In this document: one piece after another, positions 25,201 through 37,200 of the stretch
How the letters are laid out: the number at the start of each line of letters is the position of its first letter
How positions within the stretch are numbered: the first letter of the stretch is position 1
Translations under genes and position numbers: made by a program
Assembly (NCBI RefSeq): GCF_910594005.1
Contig: NC_057820.1
Location: forward strand, 3,043,001-3,107,000
Direction: 5' to 3'
From: Cervus elaphus
Lineage: Eukaryota > Chordata > Mammalia > Artiodactyla > Cervidae
Length of the DNA stretch: 64,000 nt
Notes under the pieces: model-generated
Databases searched by the model: none
What the model saw: only the letters and a program-made list of their open reading frames with translations
What the model was told of the DNA's origin: nothing

Positions 25201-28200
25201 GCAGGTGTCGTGGTGGGGAGGTGGGGGGGTTCCGGGAGAGGTACAGAGCCTTGTGCATTAATGTGGGGACGGTGGGGGTGGGTTCCTGCTGCCTCTGCCC
25301 TGTCGTCTTGCCGAGGACGTTTGGATGTTCAGGCGGAGATTTGTCCATTTCAGCAATGGCGCTTACTGCCATACCTGGCCGCCGCCTACGCCTTGGACCA
25401 CTTTTCCAAATCGCTCTTCCTGGATCTGGGGGAGCTTCAGCAAGGCCTCCTGGGGAAAGACCGGAGCGTCAGGCAGGTGAGAGCCCCCTGCTTTTTCTCT
25501 GCTGTGTTCACCCTCATTTAAATTTCACTGGGTTTGAACAGGGCAGGCTCAGCCTTTCTTTCAAAACAACCTGGGTGTGTGGATCTGCAGGGATGATGCA
25601 GGCTCGTCCAACCTGGCCCCTGGGCCGTGTCCTCCCAGAGCCCGTCATGGGGATGGGGGCCGTGTCGGCACGTGTCCGCATCCCCCATTCTCGAGGACGT
25701 GCTGACACGGCCCCTGGTTCCTGTCTGTGAGTTCAGCTGTTGTTCTCCTCTGGGGAACAGGATGCTTTTGCAAAATCCACATTACCGGCCCCCTCCGTGG
25801 ATTTCACGGTTCTGATCCTTTCGTAAACAACCCTACAAAGGTCTGCGTCCAGCTGACTGGATGTGAGCTGACAGGCACGGCTTTGTGCCAGACGCAAGCG
25901 TGCAGACCTGCTGAGATCAGCCCCTGTGCTCAGAAAAGGTCTTCGGGTAATTTCCATGGGTGGACGCCTCACACGTTGATTTTTTTTCTGCTTCACGCTG
26001 CCTCCTGGGCAGAGCGAAAAGGCACAGCGGCAAGTGCGTCTGAAGACTCATCAGAAATGCTACAGAGAGCGGGCTTACCGACCACGCCCTGAAAAGCCTG
26101 TATCAAATTAGCACATTTTGGAATATCCAGCATAGACGCCCAGGCGTCAAGAGGCGGAGGGTGAAGGGGTGGGGGGCTGGCAGGGTGCACAGCCATGCAG
26201 TCAGGCTGACGTGACCCCGAGGACCGTTTCATCAGGAATGTGGAGCTAATGCATTTTCCCCCGCCTCAAACATGCGTCACTGAAGTTTTGCCAGCTGACA
26301 ATGGATTGTCCTGCTAGTAATGTTTCCAAGGGTCACCATGGTCTTTTTTTTTTTTCTCTGAAGCTCAGAAAAAGTAGTTCAACCCAGGCATGGGTTACAA
26401 AGTAGCGCTTCTGTGAAGCTGAAGATGCTGGTAAAACGCATCACCTTATTTAGCAGGTGTGTGTGTAGGTGTATCTTTCTTGTAATTGTTGCTACTAATG
26501 ATCACTGGAAGTAAAAGAATATTTACTAGATGTGTTAAAACTAGGGACCCTGAGCGGGGCCTGCACAGGGGTCCTGAATGGCCAGGGCTTTGCAGCCCTC
26601 TGGGGCTGCTCCCCCCCTCCCCTGGGGGCAGCGCGTCAGCGCCGCCTCCCACCCTTGGGTTTCTTCCTCCTCTCCCCGTGAAGGACTGGAGCTTGAGCAG
26701 CCGTCGCTCAGGTTCGCGCTTGAACTTCGTGTAGACTGAGTCATGAGCGTGTTCTCCCCAGCGTGTTCTCCCACGATCAGCCTCCCACCAGGGTCTACCC
26801 GCTGAGCAGCTGCAGTTGTTTATCTTCAGTGCTAGGAAGTTGTGTGACCAGAGCGCAGGGTATCCACGCCTAGATGAACCCTGTTTCTTAAGCTAAAACT
26901 GGGTCTCCTACTGTTGTGGTTGTCAGCCACCTGGGTCAGACTGGAGGGGGCGTAGGCCTTTGAGGCAGAGCTTGGCCCGGCCCCTGACCTCCGGGGTCAG
27001 AGCCTCTCTTCCCCTGATCTTGTTGGCTTTTCTCCCTCCCAAGGCAGAGCTGGGACGCGAGATCCATGCCTTGTCATCGGCCGGCAAGGCCCTGGCCTCG
27101 TGGACGGCCCAGCGGGGGATCCAGGAGTGCCGCGAGGCGTGTGGAGGACACGGCTACCTGGCCAGTAGGTTCCAGAGACACGTGGGCTGGTTTCTGTCCT
27201 TATCCCTACCATGTGACTCACACCCGACTGCGGGTCAGCACACGGCCAACCAGGGGTCAGCACACGGCCAGGGAACAGTGCACAACCAACCAGGGGTCAG
27301 CGCACAGCCAGGGGTCAGCGCACGACCAAGCAGGGGTCAGCGCACGGCCAACCAGGGGTCAGCACATGACCAACCAGGGGTCAGCGCACAACCAACCAGG
27401 GGTCAGCGCACAGCCAGGGGTCAGCGCACGGCCAGGGGTCAGCGCACGACCAAGCAGGGGTCAGCACACGACCAACCAGGGGTCAGCGCACGACCAAGCA
27501 GGGGTCAGCGCACGGCCAGGGAACAGCACACGACCAACCAGGGGTCAGCGCACAACCAACCAGGGGTCAGCGCACAGCCAGGGGTCAGCGCACGACCAAG
27601 CAGGGGTCAGCGCACAACCAACCAGGGGTCAGCACACGGCCAGGGGTCAGCGCACGGCCAGGGGTCAGCGCACAACCAAGCAGGGGTCAGCGCACAGCCA
27701 GGGGTCAGCTCACGGCCAGGGGTCAGCGCACGACCAAGCAGGGGTCAGCGCACAACCAACCAGGGGTCAGCACACGACCAAGCAGGGGTCAGCGCACAAC
27801 CAACCAGGGGTCAGCGCACGACCAAGCAGGGGTCAGCGCACAGCCAGGGGTCAGCGCACGACCAAGCAGGGGTCAGCGCACAACCAACCAGGGGTCAGCG
27901 CACAACCAACCAGGGGTCAGCGCACGACCAAGCAGGGGTCAGCGCACGGCCAACCAGGGGTCAGCTCACGGCCAGGGGTCAGCGCACGGCCAGAGGTCAG
28001 CACACGGCCAGGGGTCAGCGCACAGCCAACCAGGGGTCAGCACACAGCCAGGGGTCAGCGTACGGCCAGAGGTCAGCACACAGCCAGGGGTCAGCGCACA
28101 GCCAACCAGGGGTCAGCACACAGCCAGGGGTCAGCGTACGGCCAGAGGTCAGCACACGGCCAGGGGTCAGCGCACGGCCAGAGGTCAGCGCACGACCAGG

Positions 28201-31200
28201 GGTCAGCGCACGACCAACCAGGGGTCAGCACACAGCCAGGGGTCAGCACACAGCCAACCAGGGGTCAGCACACAGCCAGGGGTCAGCGTACGGCCAGAGG
28301 TCAGCACACGGCCAGGGGTCAGCACACGGCCAGAGGTCAGCGCACGACAGCCTGTGGGCCAAAGGCTATTTCCGTGGATAAAGATTTTTGTAAATAATGA
28401 TTTATCAGCACACAGCCGTGACCATTCATTTACACGCTTCCTGTGGCCGTGGTCCTGCTCCCCCCACAGAGCTGAGACGTCTCGGCAGACGGCATTTACC
28501 GTCTGGAACTTTGCAGAGCAGGTTGGCCAGGGCCTGCTCTCCCGTCCCATCCCTCGGTTCCCTGCCACCTGATGCTCCCTGGCTGAAACCTAGGGGTCAC
28601 GAGGCAGCGTGGAGACCGAAAGCCAGAACAGAAGGGAGCGTATTGTCCGTTCATCTGAGTTGGAACTGTCTGGTTATTGACTTGGCAGTACCCTGGCCCC
28701 ACGTTTTGTTCCGATGAGACACTCCGAGACCTAGCGTCCACTTCTGTTGTTACTGGCGGCTGTTTGAGCAGCTGGTGGGCGGTGCAGAGAGCAGGTGACC
28801 GACAGGCCGGGCCCAGACCCTGCCTCCTCTGTCTCTGCTGGCCGCTGGCTGCGTCTCCGAGGGCGAGCTGACCCCGCACCCTGCTCCTTGGTGTTCTTCT
28901 CCACAAGATGGGCTGATGATAGCATGGCACGACGGGAGTTCCTGCAGCAAGTGCGTGGATGAACACACTTGAAGGGTTTGACAATGTGGGGCAGGTGGCC
29001 TGTGCCCCGTTATTCTATTATTATTATTATGAAAGTGAAAGTCTTAGTTGCTCAGTCATGTCCATCTCTTTGGACTGTAGCCCACCAGGCTCCTCTGTCC
29101 ATGGGATTCTCCAGGCAAGAACACTGGAGTGGGTAGCCATGCCCTTCTCCAGGAGGTTTTCCCGACAGAGGGATTGAACCCGGGTCTCCTGCGTGGCAGG
29201 CCGATTCTTTACCGTCTGAGCCATCAGGAAAGCCCATTATTATTATCATCATCCTTATTATTTGCCGCTTCCCTGCCTAACTTCCTGTGTGCTAACCTTC
29301 AGTCACCGATGGGTAAAGTCTGGTGACTCAGACGAGACGGCAGAAGAATTGGCAGAGACCTTCCTGACGGTTTGTTCCTTTGGAGCCTTTTAGGCACCGG
29401 TTGAGTCTGAGCATCTCGGCGACACTCTGGAGTAGCTGTGTGCTTTCCGTGAAGATGCGTCCCAGTTACTTTTCGTGCGGTGGGGGGCAGGCGGGGGGGC
29501 CCTCGACTTCTGCACTCTCTGCGTTACTGACGTGTGGGTAACCATGGTGCACAGAAGTTACTCACCCGAGTGTTTTGTCTTCCGTGCAGTGTTCTTTGTA
29601 GTTTTTGTTTGTTGTTATAGCTCATAGAGACGCTATAAATAGTTTAGAATGAGGAGCTTGAATCATGAAGCCCGCAGACAGCAGAAATGACCGAATCAAG
29701 TGTCATCACATAATTCCTTCTGGGCTGAAGCCAGTGTGGCCAACAAACTCAGGGATAAATGTAAAGCCTTTTATCTAGATTTGAATATCAGTTTCTAGTC
29801 ACCTCTCTAAGGTCGCTCTGAGATCTTCACGTTCGGTGCTCTCACTGTGGCACGGGGAAGCAAGTCAGCGGAAGACGATCAGGGTGTCATAGGTGACCAC
29901 AAGCCTCGTGTCTGCTACAGAGCACCATAACACCCTCTTGGGCTGTTCATAGCAGTATGTGAGTGTGAGAAGTTGGGGGTCCTACCCATTCTCCCATCTC
30001 AGCCTCACATCTGGAGAACATTCTATTAATATGCCGGAGACCCAGGTGAGGAGGGTCTGGGAAGAATCTTTTATGAAATCTGCGAAGGAATTGGGTTATT
30101 TCACTGGTAGGAAAGGCAAGAGAAAAAGAAGCGCTGTCTTCAGATATTTGAGACGTCGCGTGTAAAGAGAAGGATGCCTTTAGTTGTATGAGGAAGAAGG
30201 GCGCCCGCCCAGGTAGTCCGCTCCGTCAGTGGGCCCCCCGGAGGGGGCTTTGCCAGGCGATTCGTGAGACTCATGATGGTAACGGGATGCTGGTGGCAGT
30301 GGGTGCTTCCTGAGAGCAGCGCAGGGCGTCCCGGGAGCCTTGCGGGTGTTCCCAGTGTATCCTTGAAGGGGGAGCAGCCAGATGGATAGGGCGCACTGCT
30401 GGCTGGGGGCGGAGCTGGGCCTGGAGAGGGTGGGAGATGCTTTGTCCAGTCAGGCTGGGCCTGGGACCTGACCTCAGAGTCCCAGGTGGCAGGGGGTGAG
30501 GGCATCTCTCCCGCCGCACCCCCAGTGATGAGCACGCCCCCTTGCAGTGAACCGTCTGGGCGACCTCAGAGACGACAATGACCCCAACTGCACGTACGAA
30601 GGCGACAACAACGTGCTGCTGCAGCAGACCAGCAACTACCTGCTTGGCCTGCTGGCTCGCCGGGACCAAGGTGAGGCGGCCGGCGCCCCTGCAGCCCTGC
30701 GGGGTGAGGAGGTTCCCAGGGCCCCCTGAGCCAGCTCTTCTGTCAGAATGGACTCTGTTTGCAGCCAGGAAACACGCGATCAAACGGGGCTGGACCAGCT
30801 TCTGAAGTGATGAGCCGGGGCGGGTCGGGGGGGGGGGGGCGATTTGTCCGCCAGACACACCCGGGTGGGGGTCCTCGGCTCTCCCTGGAGTCACTGGCTC
30901 TGCCCCTAGGCGGTGCCCGCATCGAGAGCCCCCTGAAGACCGTGGACTTCCTGGACGCCTATCCAGACATCCTTGGCAGGAGGTTCGAGGGCTCCAGCCC
31001 CGAGGACTTGTTGGACTCCTCAGGTAAGTGCACGCCCTGCCCTGCCTCCAGGTGTGCCGTGCCCGGCGGGAAGCAGCCTGTTGCTTTGCCGCCTCATTCT
31101 TCCACTGATGATTCATCCACGGACACCTCCCTGTGTCCGGCGCTGACGCCGACAATGGAGAGAAGGGAGCTTGCTCCCCACTCCCTGGAGTGCCGGCTCC

Positions 31201-34200
31201 CACCCGCCCCCCTCCCCCACTTCACAGTGAGTGGTCAAGGAGAGACGTCACAGAAAGAGCAGGGGTGGTCACAGCCCCGCCCCTCCCTACCATGTGTTAA
31301 TGACGTCTGAAGGATGCGCCCTCCTCCCAAGGGCCCACGCGTCTTTCTGTCAAATCCTGTGCCAACCATAGCAGCTTCACGCCGCAGCGGAGCCTCGCGA
31401 AGTGCTCACCGCCCCGTTCGTGGGTTTCAGTGAGCGTGTGTCCCTCTGCCCCCTGGTACTCCTGTGGCCAAGCACCTCGGGGCCCCCTGTGTGGTCCCAC
31501 CTGACCCCCAGGCGCACATGCCCCCACCCAATAGGCGGGCAGAAGCTGACCCTCTGGCCAGTCACCCAGGAGCCAGAAAGGCAGCCCACCTGCCAGAGAT
31601 GGAGGTGCTGGGCCCGCTCCTGGACCCGCACCTTCTGTGGGGTTTAGGGTGCGTCCCCCATCCGCCTGCCCCCCCGGGGGGGACTCACGGTCCCTGCTGG
31701 CTGGTGAGGATGTGGGCGGGGACACGCGGGCGCCCCCAGCACGGCGCTCAGCTCCGCTCGGGGCTCGGGACGGCCCGCAGTGTGCAGACACCCCACCCTG
31801 TTCCAGCCGCAGCTCTCATCACAGAAACCGCTGTCGAGACGCCGTTACGTTCCCCCAACACTCTTAGCAGAGAGCCTTTGGTGTGGCAGGAGGGCACCTG
31901 GCTTACAGAGCGTGCGCATCCCCTGTGGTCCTCTGGGTGAAGGAGCCGCCCCCACGTACCCGAAGGGCACATGACCCATCACAGCATCCCTGGCTGTGGG
32001 CTATGGGGAGTGTGTGTGTGTGTGTGTGTGTATGTGTGTGTGCGTGTGTGTATGGTGAGTGTGTGTGTGGGGGTGTATGTGTGTGAGTGTGTGTGTGTGT
32101 GGGTGTGTGTGTGAGTGTGAGTGTGTGTGAATGTGTGTGTGGGTTGTGTGGGTGTGAGTGTGTATGCGTGTGTGTGCGCATGTGTGTATGGGTGAGTGTG
32201 TGTGAGTGTGTGGGTGTGGCTGTGAGTGGATGTGTGTGTGGGTGTGTGTATGGGCGAGTGTGTGGGTGTGGCTGTGAGTGGGTGTGTGAATGTGAGTGTG
32301 TGGGGGTGTGTGGGTGTGTATGCGTGTGTGTGTGCGCGTGTGTGTGTGAGTGTGTGGGTGTGGCTGTGAGTGTGGGTGTGCGTGTGTGTATGTGTGTGTA
32401 GGTATGTGTGTGTGAGTGGGTGTGGCTGTGAGTGTGGGTGGGGGTGTGTGTGTGCGAGTGTGAGTGTGTGGGGGTGTGTGTGAGTGTGGGTGTGTGAGTA
32501 TGTGAATGTGTGTGGGTGGGTGTGTGAGTGGGGGTGTGTGAATGTGTGTGAGTGAGTGTGTGTGTGTGTGTATGTGAATTTGTGAGTGTGTGAGAGTGTG
32601 TGTGAGTGGTGTGTGAGTGTGTAGGTGTGGCTGTGAGTGTGGGGGGTATGAGTGTGTGAATGTGTGTGAGGGTGTGTGCATGTGTGTATGGGTGAGTGTA
32701 TGTGGGTGTGTGGTTGTGTGGCTATGTGTGTGAGTGTGTGGGGGTGTGTGTGTGGGGGTGTGTTAGTGTGTGAATGTGTGAGTGTGTGTGAAAGTGAGTG
32801 TGTGTGTGGGTGTGTGTGTGGGTGTGTGTGAGTATGTGTGTGTGTATGTGTGAGTGTGTGAATGTGAATGTGTGGGGGTGTGTGTGTGCATGTGTGTATG
32901 GGTGAGTGTGTGAGTGTGTGCGTTGTGGGTATGTGTGTGGGTGTGTGGGTGTGAGGGGGGGTGTGAGTGTGTGAATGTGTGTGTGTGTGAGAGTGTGTGA
33001 GTGTGTGTGTGAGTGGTGTGTGTGTGTGAGTGGTGTGTGTGTGTGAGTGGTGTGTGTGTGCGGGGTGGGGGGGCCCTGTCAAGCTGCACCGCCGCCCAGG
33101 TCTCCAGGAGAGGAGCTTCCGCTGCCCAGTCCACGTCTGTGGCTGGAGTGAGGGTGGGACCCAGGCTGGGCCCATTTCCCAGCCGTCTCTCCTCCATTTT
33201 CATCGACAGCAGCAGCCAGAGACGTTTCTGCTCGTCACTGCTTCAGTTCCCTCACCACCCTTTGTTACAGCTTTTCTTACGATGCACCTTCTTCATCTGT
33301 CTTTTTAAAGAGCTGGGAGGACGCTGGGACACACCTAAAGGTCTTTATGATGGTTCCAGAGCCCCCAGATGTTGCTCCAGGAAGCCCAGGAAATGACCTC
33401 ATCATTCTAGTAACATCCACCCCGCCGGAATTCCACCCCCCACAAAACCATCCCCCGTGGTGAAATCAGAGTGTAAACACATGGTCGGCCAGCTCTTGGA
33501 CACGTCACGGGGCCTGCTGTGTCCGCCCCCCACCCAGGCCTGCCACGCATCCCCCGCCCCCGCCCCCGCCCCGCTCGCTGGCGCCGTGAACGCAGAAGCT
33601 GTTTTGTGCACAGAGGCAGGAGGGATGCCAGGGCAGCGTCATCTGTTTTTCCTGCGAGTGCTCTAATTTTCACTCGTTCCAACCAAGTGAAAACATTTTC
33701 TGGAGGGAAGAGCGCAAGCAAAACTCATCTGGCAGAGAAGGCTTGGCGTGGAAGGAACCCTGACAACGTTCTCCACAGGGAGAAGGGAGCCTGAAGCTCG
33801 CGGCCCTCCATTCATCCGCAGGGTGCTCAATCATTTAAACCCCAGACCTCGGGGCCAGGCCTCGTCTCAGCTGCATCTTTGGTAAAAGTTCCATGAGTGA
33901 CATGTGACCCTGGGGCTCTGCAGGACGGGACATTCAGGACCTTTCCAGGGTTGAGCCAGGCCTGTTTGCAAGGTCAGGAGATTTTTTTCTTCCCTTAAGG
34001 AATTAGGCTTATTCGGAGCGGGAGGGGCAGGGCGGCTTTCCACCCGGTGCCTCTGATTTATGTGCTGTGGATGCGTGTGCGCCCAGGATGCGTTTAACAA
34101 ATGGGCCTGAGCGCTGGGGAGCCGCACATCACGTGATCACGTGAGACCCAGTCCTCTCCTCTCGTTGGCTCACTCGCAAAAATATTAGATAATTGGGGTG

Positions 34201-37200
34201 CAGTGGCTTGGCTGGGCTCTCCTGGCAGCTAAGACGGTGAAGAATCTGCCTACAATTCAGAAGACCGGGGTCCAATCCCTGGGTTGGGAAGAGCCCCTGG
34301 AAAAGGAAATGGCAACCCACTGCAGCATTCTTGCCTGGAGAATCCCCATGGGCAGAGGAGCCTGGTGGGCTACAGTCTGTGGGGTCGGAAAGAGTCGGAC
34401 ACAGCTGAGCCACTAACACTAAGTGGGTTGGCTGCTCTGACCGCTGTGTGGGTCAGAGGGTCACAGGGCAGTGGGGTCACGTCGCACCCTGTGTTCAGAG
34501 AAACTGGGGACTCAGGCTCTGGAGTGAGCTGTGTGACCTTGGGCTAGATGCTTACCCTCTCTGATCCTCCGTTTCCCTATAAGGTATTAGGAGGAGGTGC
34601 CCTCTCTGCAAAGACCCTTTGCCCAAGTGAGAGCACGCTCCCAGGTCCAGGGGGTCAGGACATGGACATGACTTTGGGGGCCCCATTCCAGCCACTGTAC
34701 CTGGCAGAACTGTGGGAGGGGTGCCCCGTGTCAGGGTCCACACCCCCCAACCTGCCTCACGCTAGGCTCCCTGAGACGTGCTGTGGGAGCTGGTCAGGCT
34801 GCTTGCAGCCTCTGAGCCTTTGACTCCTCAGGCCTCTGAGATGGAGCGTTTGCTCATTAATGAAATGCTCAACTGTGCTGTGAGGTTTGTTAGCAGATAC
34901 GGCAGCACAAAACGGCTGGAGGTCTGCAGCGGTGGGTACCGTGGGATGTGCTCCCAGGGAACAGGCTGTGCCACCTGGGGGGAAGTCCCAGGGCCCCTGC
35001 GTCCAGCCTTTGGGTCCAGGCCCAGTGCCTCCAGGTTGGTCCTGCGGCTCCAGAGCCCAAAGCAGCTGCGGGTCCCGCAGGCCTGGGCCCTCTGCCTGGG
35101 TAGCGGATGAGCGTGTGGACCCAGAGCCTCGCAGCCAGCTCAGACCCCACACCCGCCTGGCTCCCTCACCGTGTGCCCGGGCACCTCCTTGTCCCCTGGT
35201 CCTCACTGGAGCGGGCAGGAACAGCCCTGCTGGGCTGGGTGTTCTGAGTCACCCACGTCCTGGGAACCCGTGAGGTGTCATCACACCTCAGAAGGACCCA
35301 CAGAGGCAGGCACAGTGCTGGGATGGGCCGGGAGGGTGGGGGTCTCCCTCCATCCCCTTCCAGCCGGTCCCTGTCCGTCCGCACCCTGTCAGCAGCTTCC
35401 TCTCCTCTCCCCTGAAGGGCCGGAGGAGGGGGTGAGGTCTCAGCAGAGCTGATGTGAGGCCCAGGGCCCAGGGCCGGGCCGGCCAGGTGGACAGAGCACC
35501 ACTCCTCCACCACCTGCCAGAAAGTCGCCCTGACGTTGTGCAGGCCTGAGTTTCATCCGGAATGTGTATCCTCATCGTGAATGAGGTGGTTGCCCCCAAA
35601 AGACCATAAAGAAGGCTGAGTGTCAAAGAATTGATGCTTTTGAACTGAGGTGCTGGAGAAGCCTCTTCAAAGTCCCTTGGACTGCAAGGAGATCCAACCA
35701 GTCCATCCTAAAGGAGATCAGACCTGAATATTCATTGGAAGGACTGAGGCTGAAGCTGAAGCTCCAGTACTTTGGCCCCCTGATGCGAAGAGCTGACTCA
35801 CTGGAAAAGTCCCTGATGCTGGGAAAGACGGAAGGCGGGAGGGGAAGGGGATGACAGAGGATGAGATGGTTGGGCAGCATCACCGACTCAATGGACATGA
35901 GCTTGAGTAAACTCCGGGAGACTGGAGGACGGAGGAGCCACGGGGCCACAAAGAGTCGGACGTGACTTTTCGACTGAACAACAGCAACCCCAGAAGGGGC
36001 TCCATGACCTCGTGGACTCTGTGGTTGCTGGAACCGTGTAGACCTCGGCCGGCCTCACAGCAGAGCCAGGAAACGCCCTCCCCCTTTGCCTGTCTCAGCC
36101 TGCCCACCACCGAGGGGTGGGAGTCGGGTGGGCAGCCCTCGTCCCCGGGGCGCAGATTCCAGGTCTGTGAACCGGCCCTGTCTCACTCACTCGGCGTGAG
36201 GGTGGAGGCCCTGCACTCACGTGTCTCTCCGTCTCTCACTCTGAAGTCCCGCTGGCGGCATACGAGTGGCTGGTCTGCTACCTGCTCAGGGAGAGCTACC
36301 AGAGGCTCAGTCAGGAGAAACGCTCAGGAAGAAGCGACTTCGAAGCCAGAAACAACTGCCAGGTACGTGTTTGTCTCAGAAGTTGCTTCTTCGTGAGTTG
36401 CTCCTGATTCCCGCACCGCCGCGTCCTCTCTGGCTGTCTGCTGCCGGGACCAGCGATGCACCCAAGCCCCGAGCCCAGCCCTTTCGCTACACTGCACGGC
36501 TCGTGTCCAGACTTGGGCAGCTCAGAGTCCATCTCTGCCTGAAGTATTCGTAATTTAGGCTTCCCTGGTGGCTCAGCTGGTAAAGAATCCGCCTGCAAGG
36601 CGGGAGACCCAGGTTCAATACCTGGGTCGGGAAGATCCTCCGGAGAAGGGAATGGCTAACCCACTCCAGTATTCTGGCCTGGAGAATCTCCATGGACAGA
36701 GGAGTCTGGTGGGCTACAGTGCCTGGGGTCGCAAACAGTCGGGCACGACTGAGCGACTGACACTTATTCGTAACTTGTTAAAATGCAAATATACTCGGAA
36801 ATCAGAGCGCACCAGAAATTGATACCTGGGTCGGAATGTTTTTCCTGGGACTGGAGGTTTATCGGGGGTGAGGATTTGTGAGAGAGGGGCCCGTGCAGGG
36901 AGCAGGGAGCAGGGAGCGGGCCTTCCTGGCCTGCAGTGTCCGGCTGCCGGCCTCTCTTGGGAGCTCTTCGTGATCACGGAGCAGCTTGGGCTGTGTGGGC
37001 TAGGACTGTCCTTCAGAGTTTCTGTTCTGTGCCCCCCACCCCACGGCCCCAGTGCGGGCACCTCATAGGACCCCTCATGGGCGTTGGCCCAGGTCTGTTA
37101 ATACAGTGGGCAGATCTCTGATGGCAAGGGCAGGCCGTCCGGGAGAAGTCAAGGGTGGGCGCCAAGTGTGAGGACTCGGGAGGGAAGCGGAGCGTGCAGG

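Noticed and set aside
24799..25521. 240-codon frame suggesting an extended exon 10
   Set aside because: Only the 25354-25476 part matches ACOX3, it has good splice sites, and the upstream part has no family similarity; the openness is likely chance.
26960..28381. 473-codon + strand open frame as a repetitive protein gene
   Set aside because: It consists of intron 10 sequence, ACOX3 exon 11 and the intron 11 minisatellite. The tail is a translation of stop-free repeats. Kept only as an intron-retention question.
31979..33175. 398-codon minus-strand Thr/His-rich frame
   Set aside because: Pure translation of the TG-rich repeat; no non-repeat domain, start context or splice structure.
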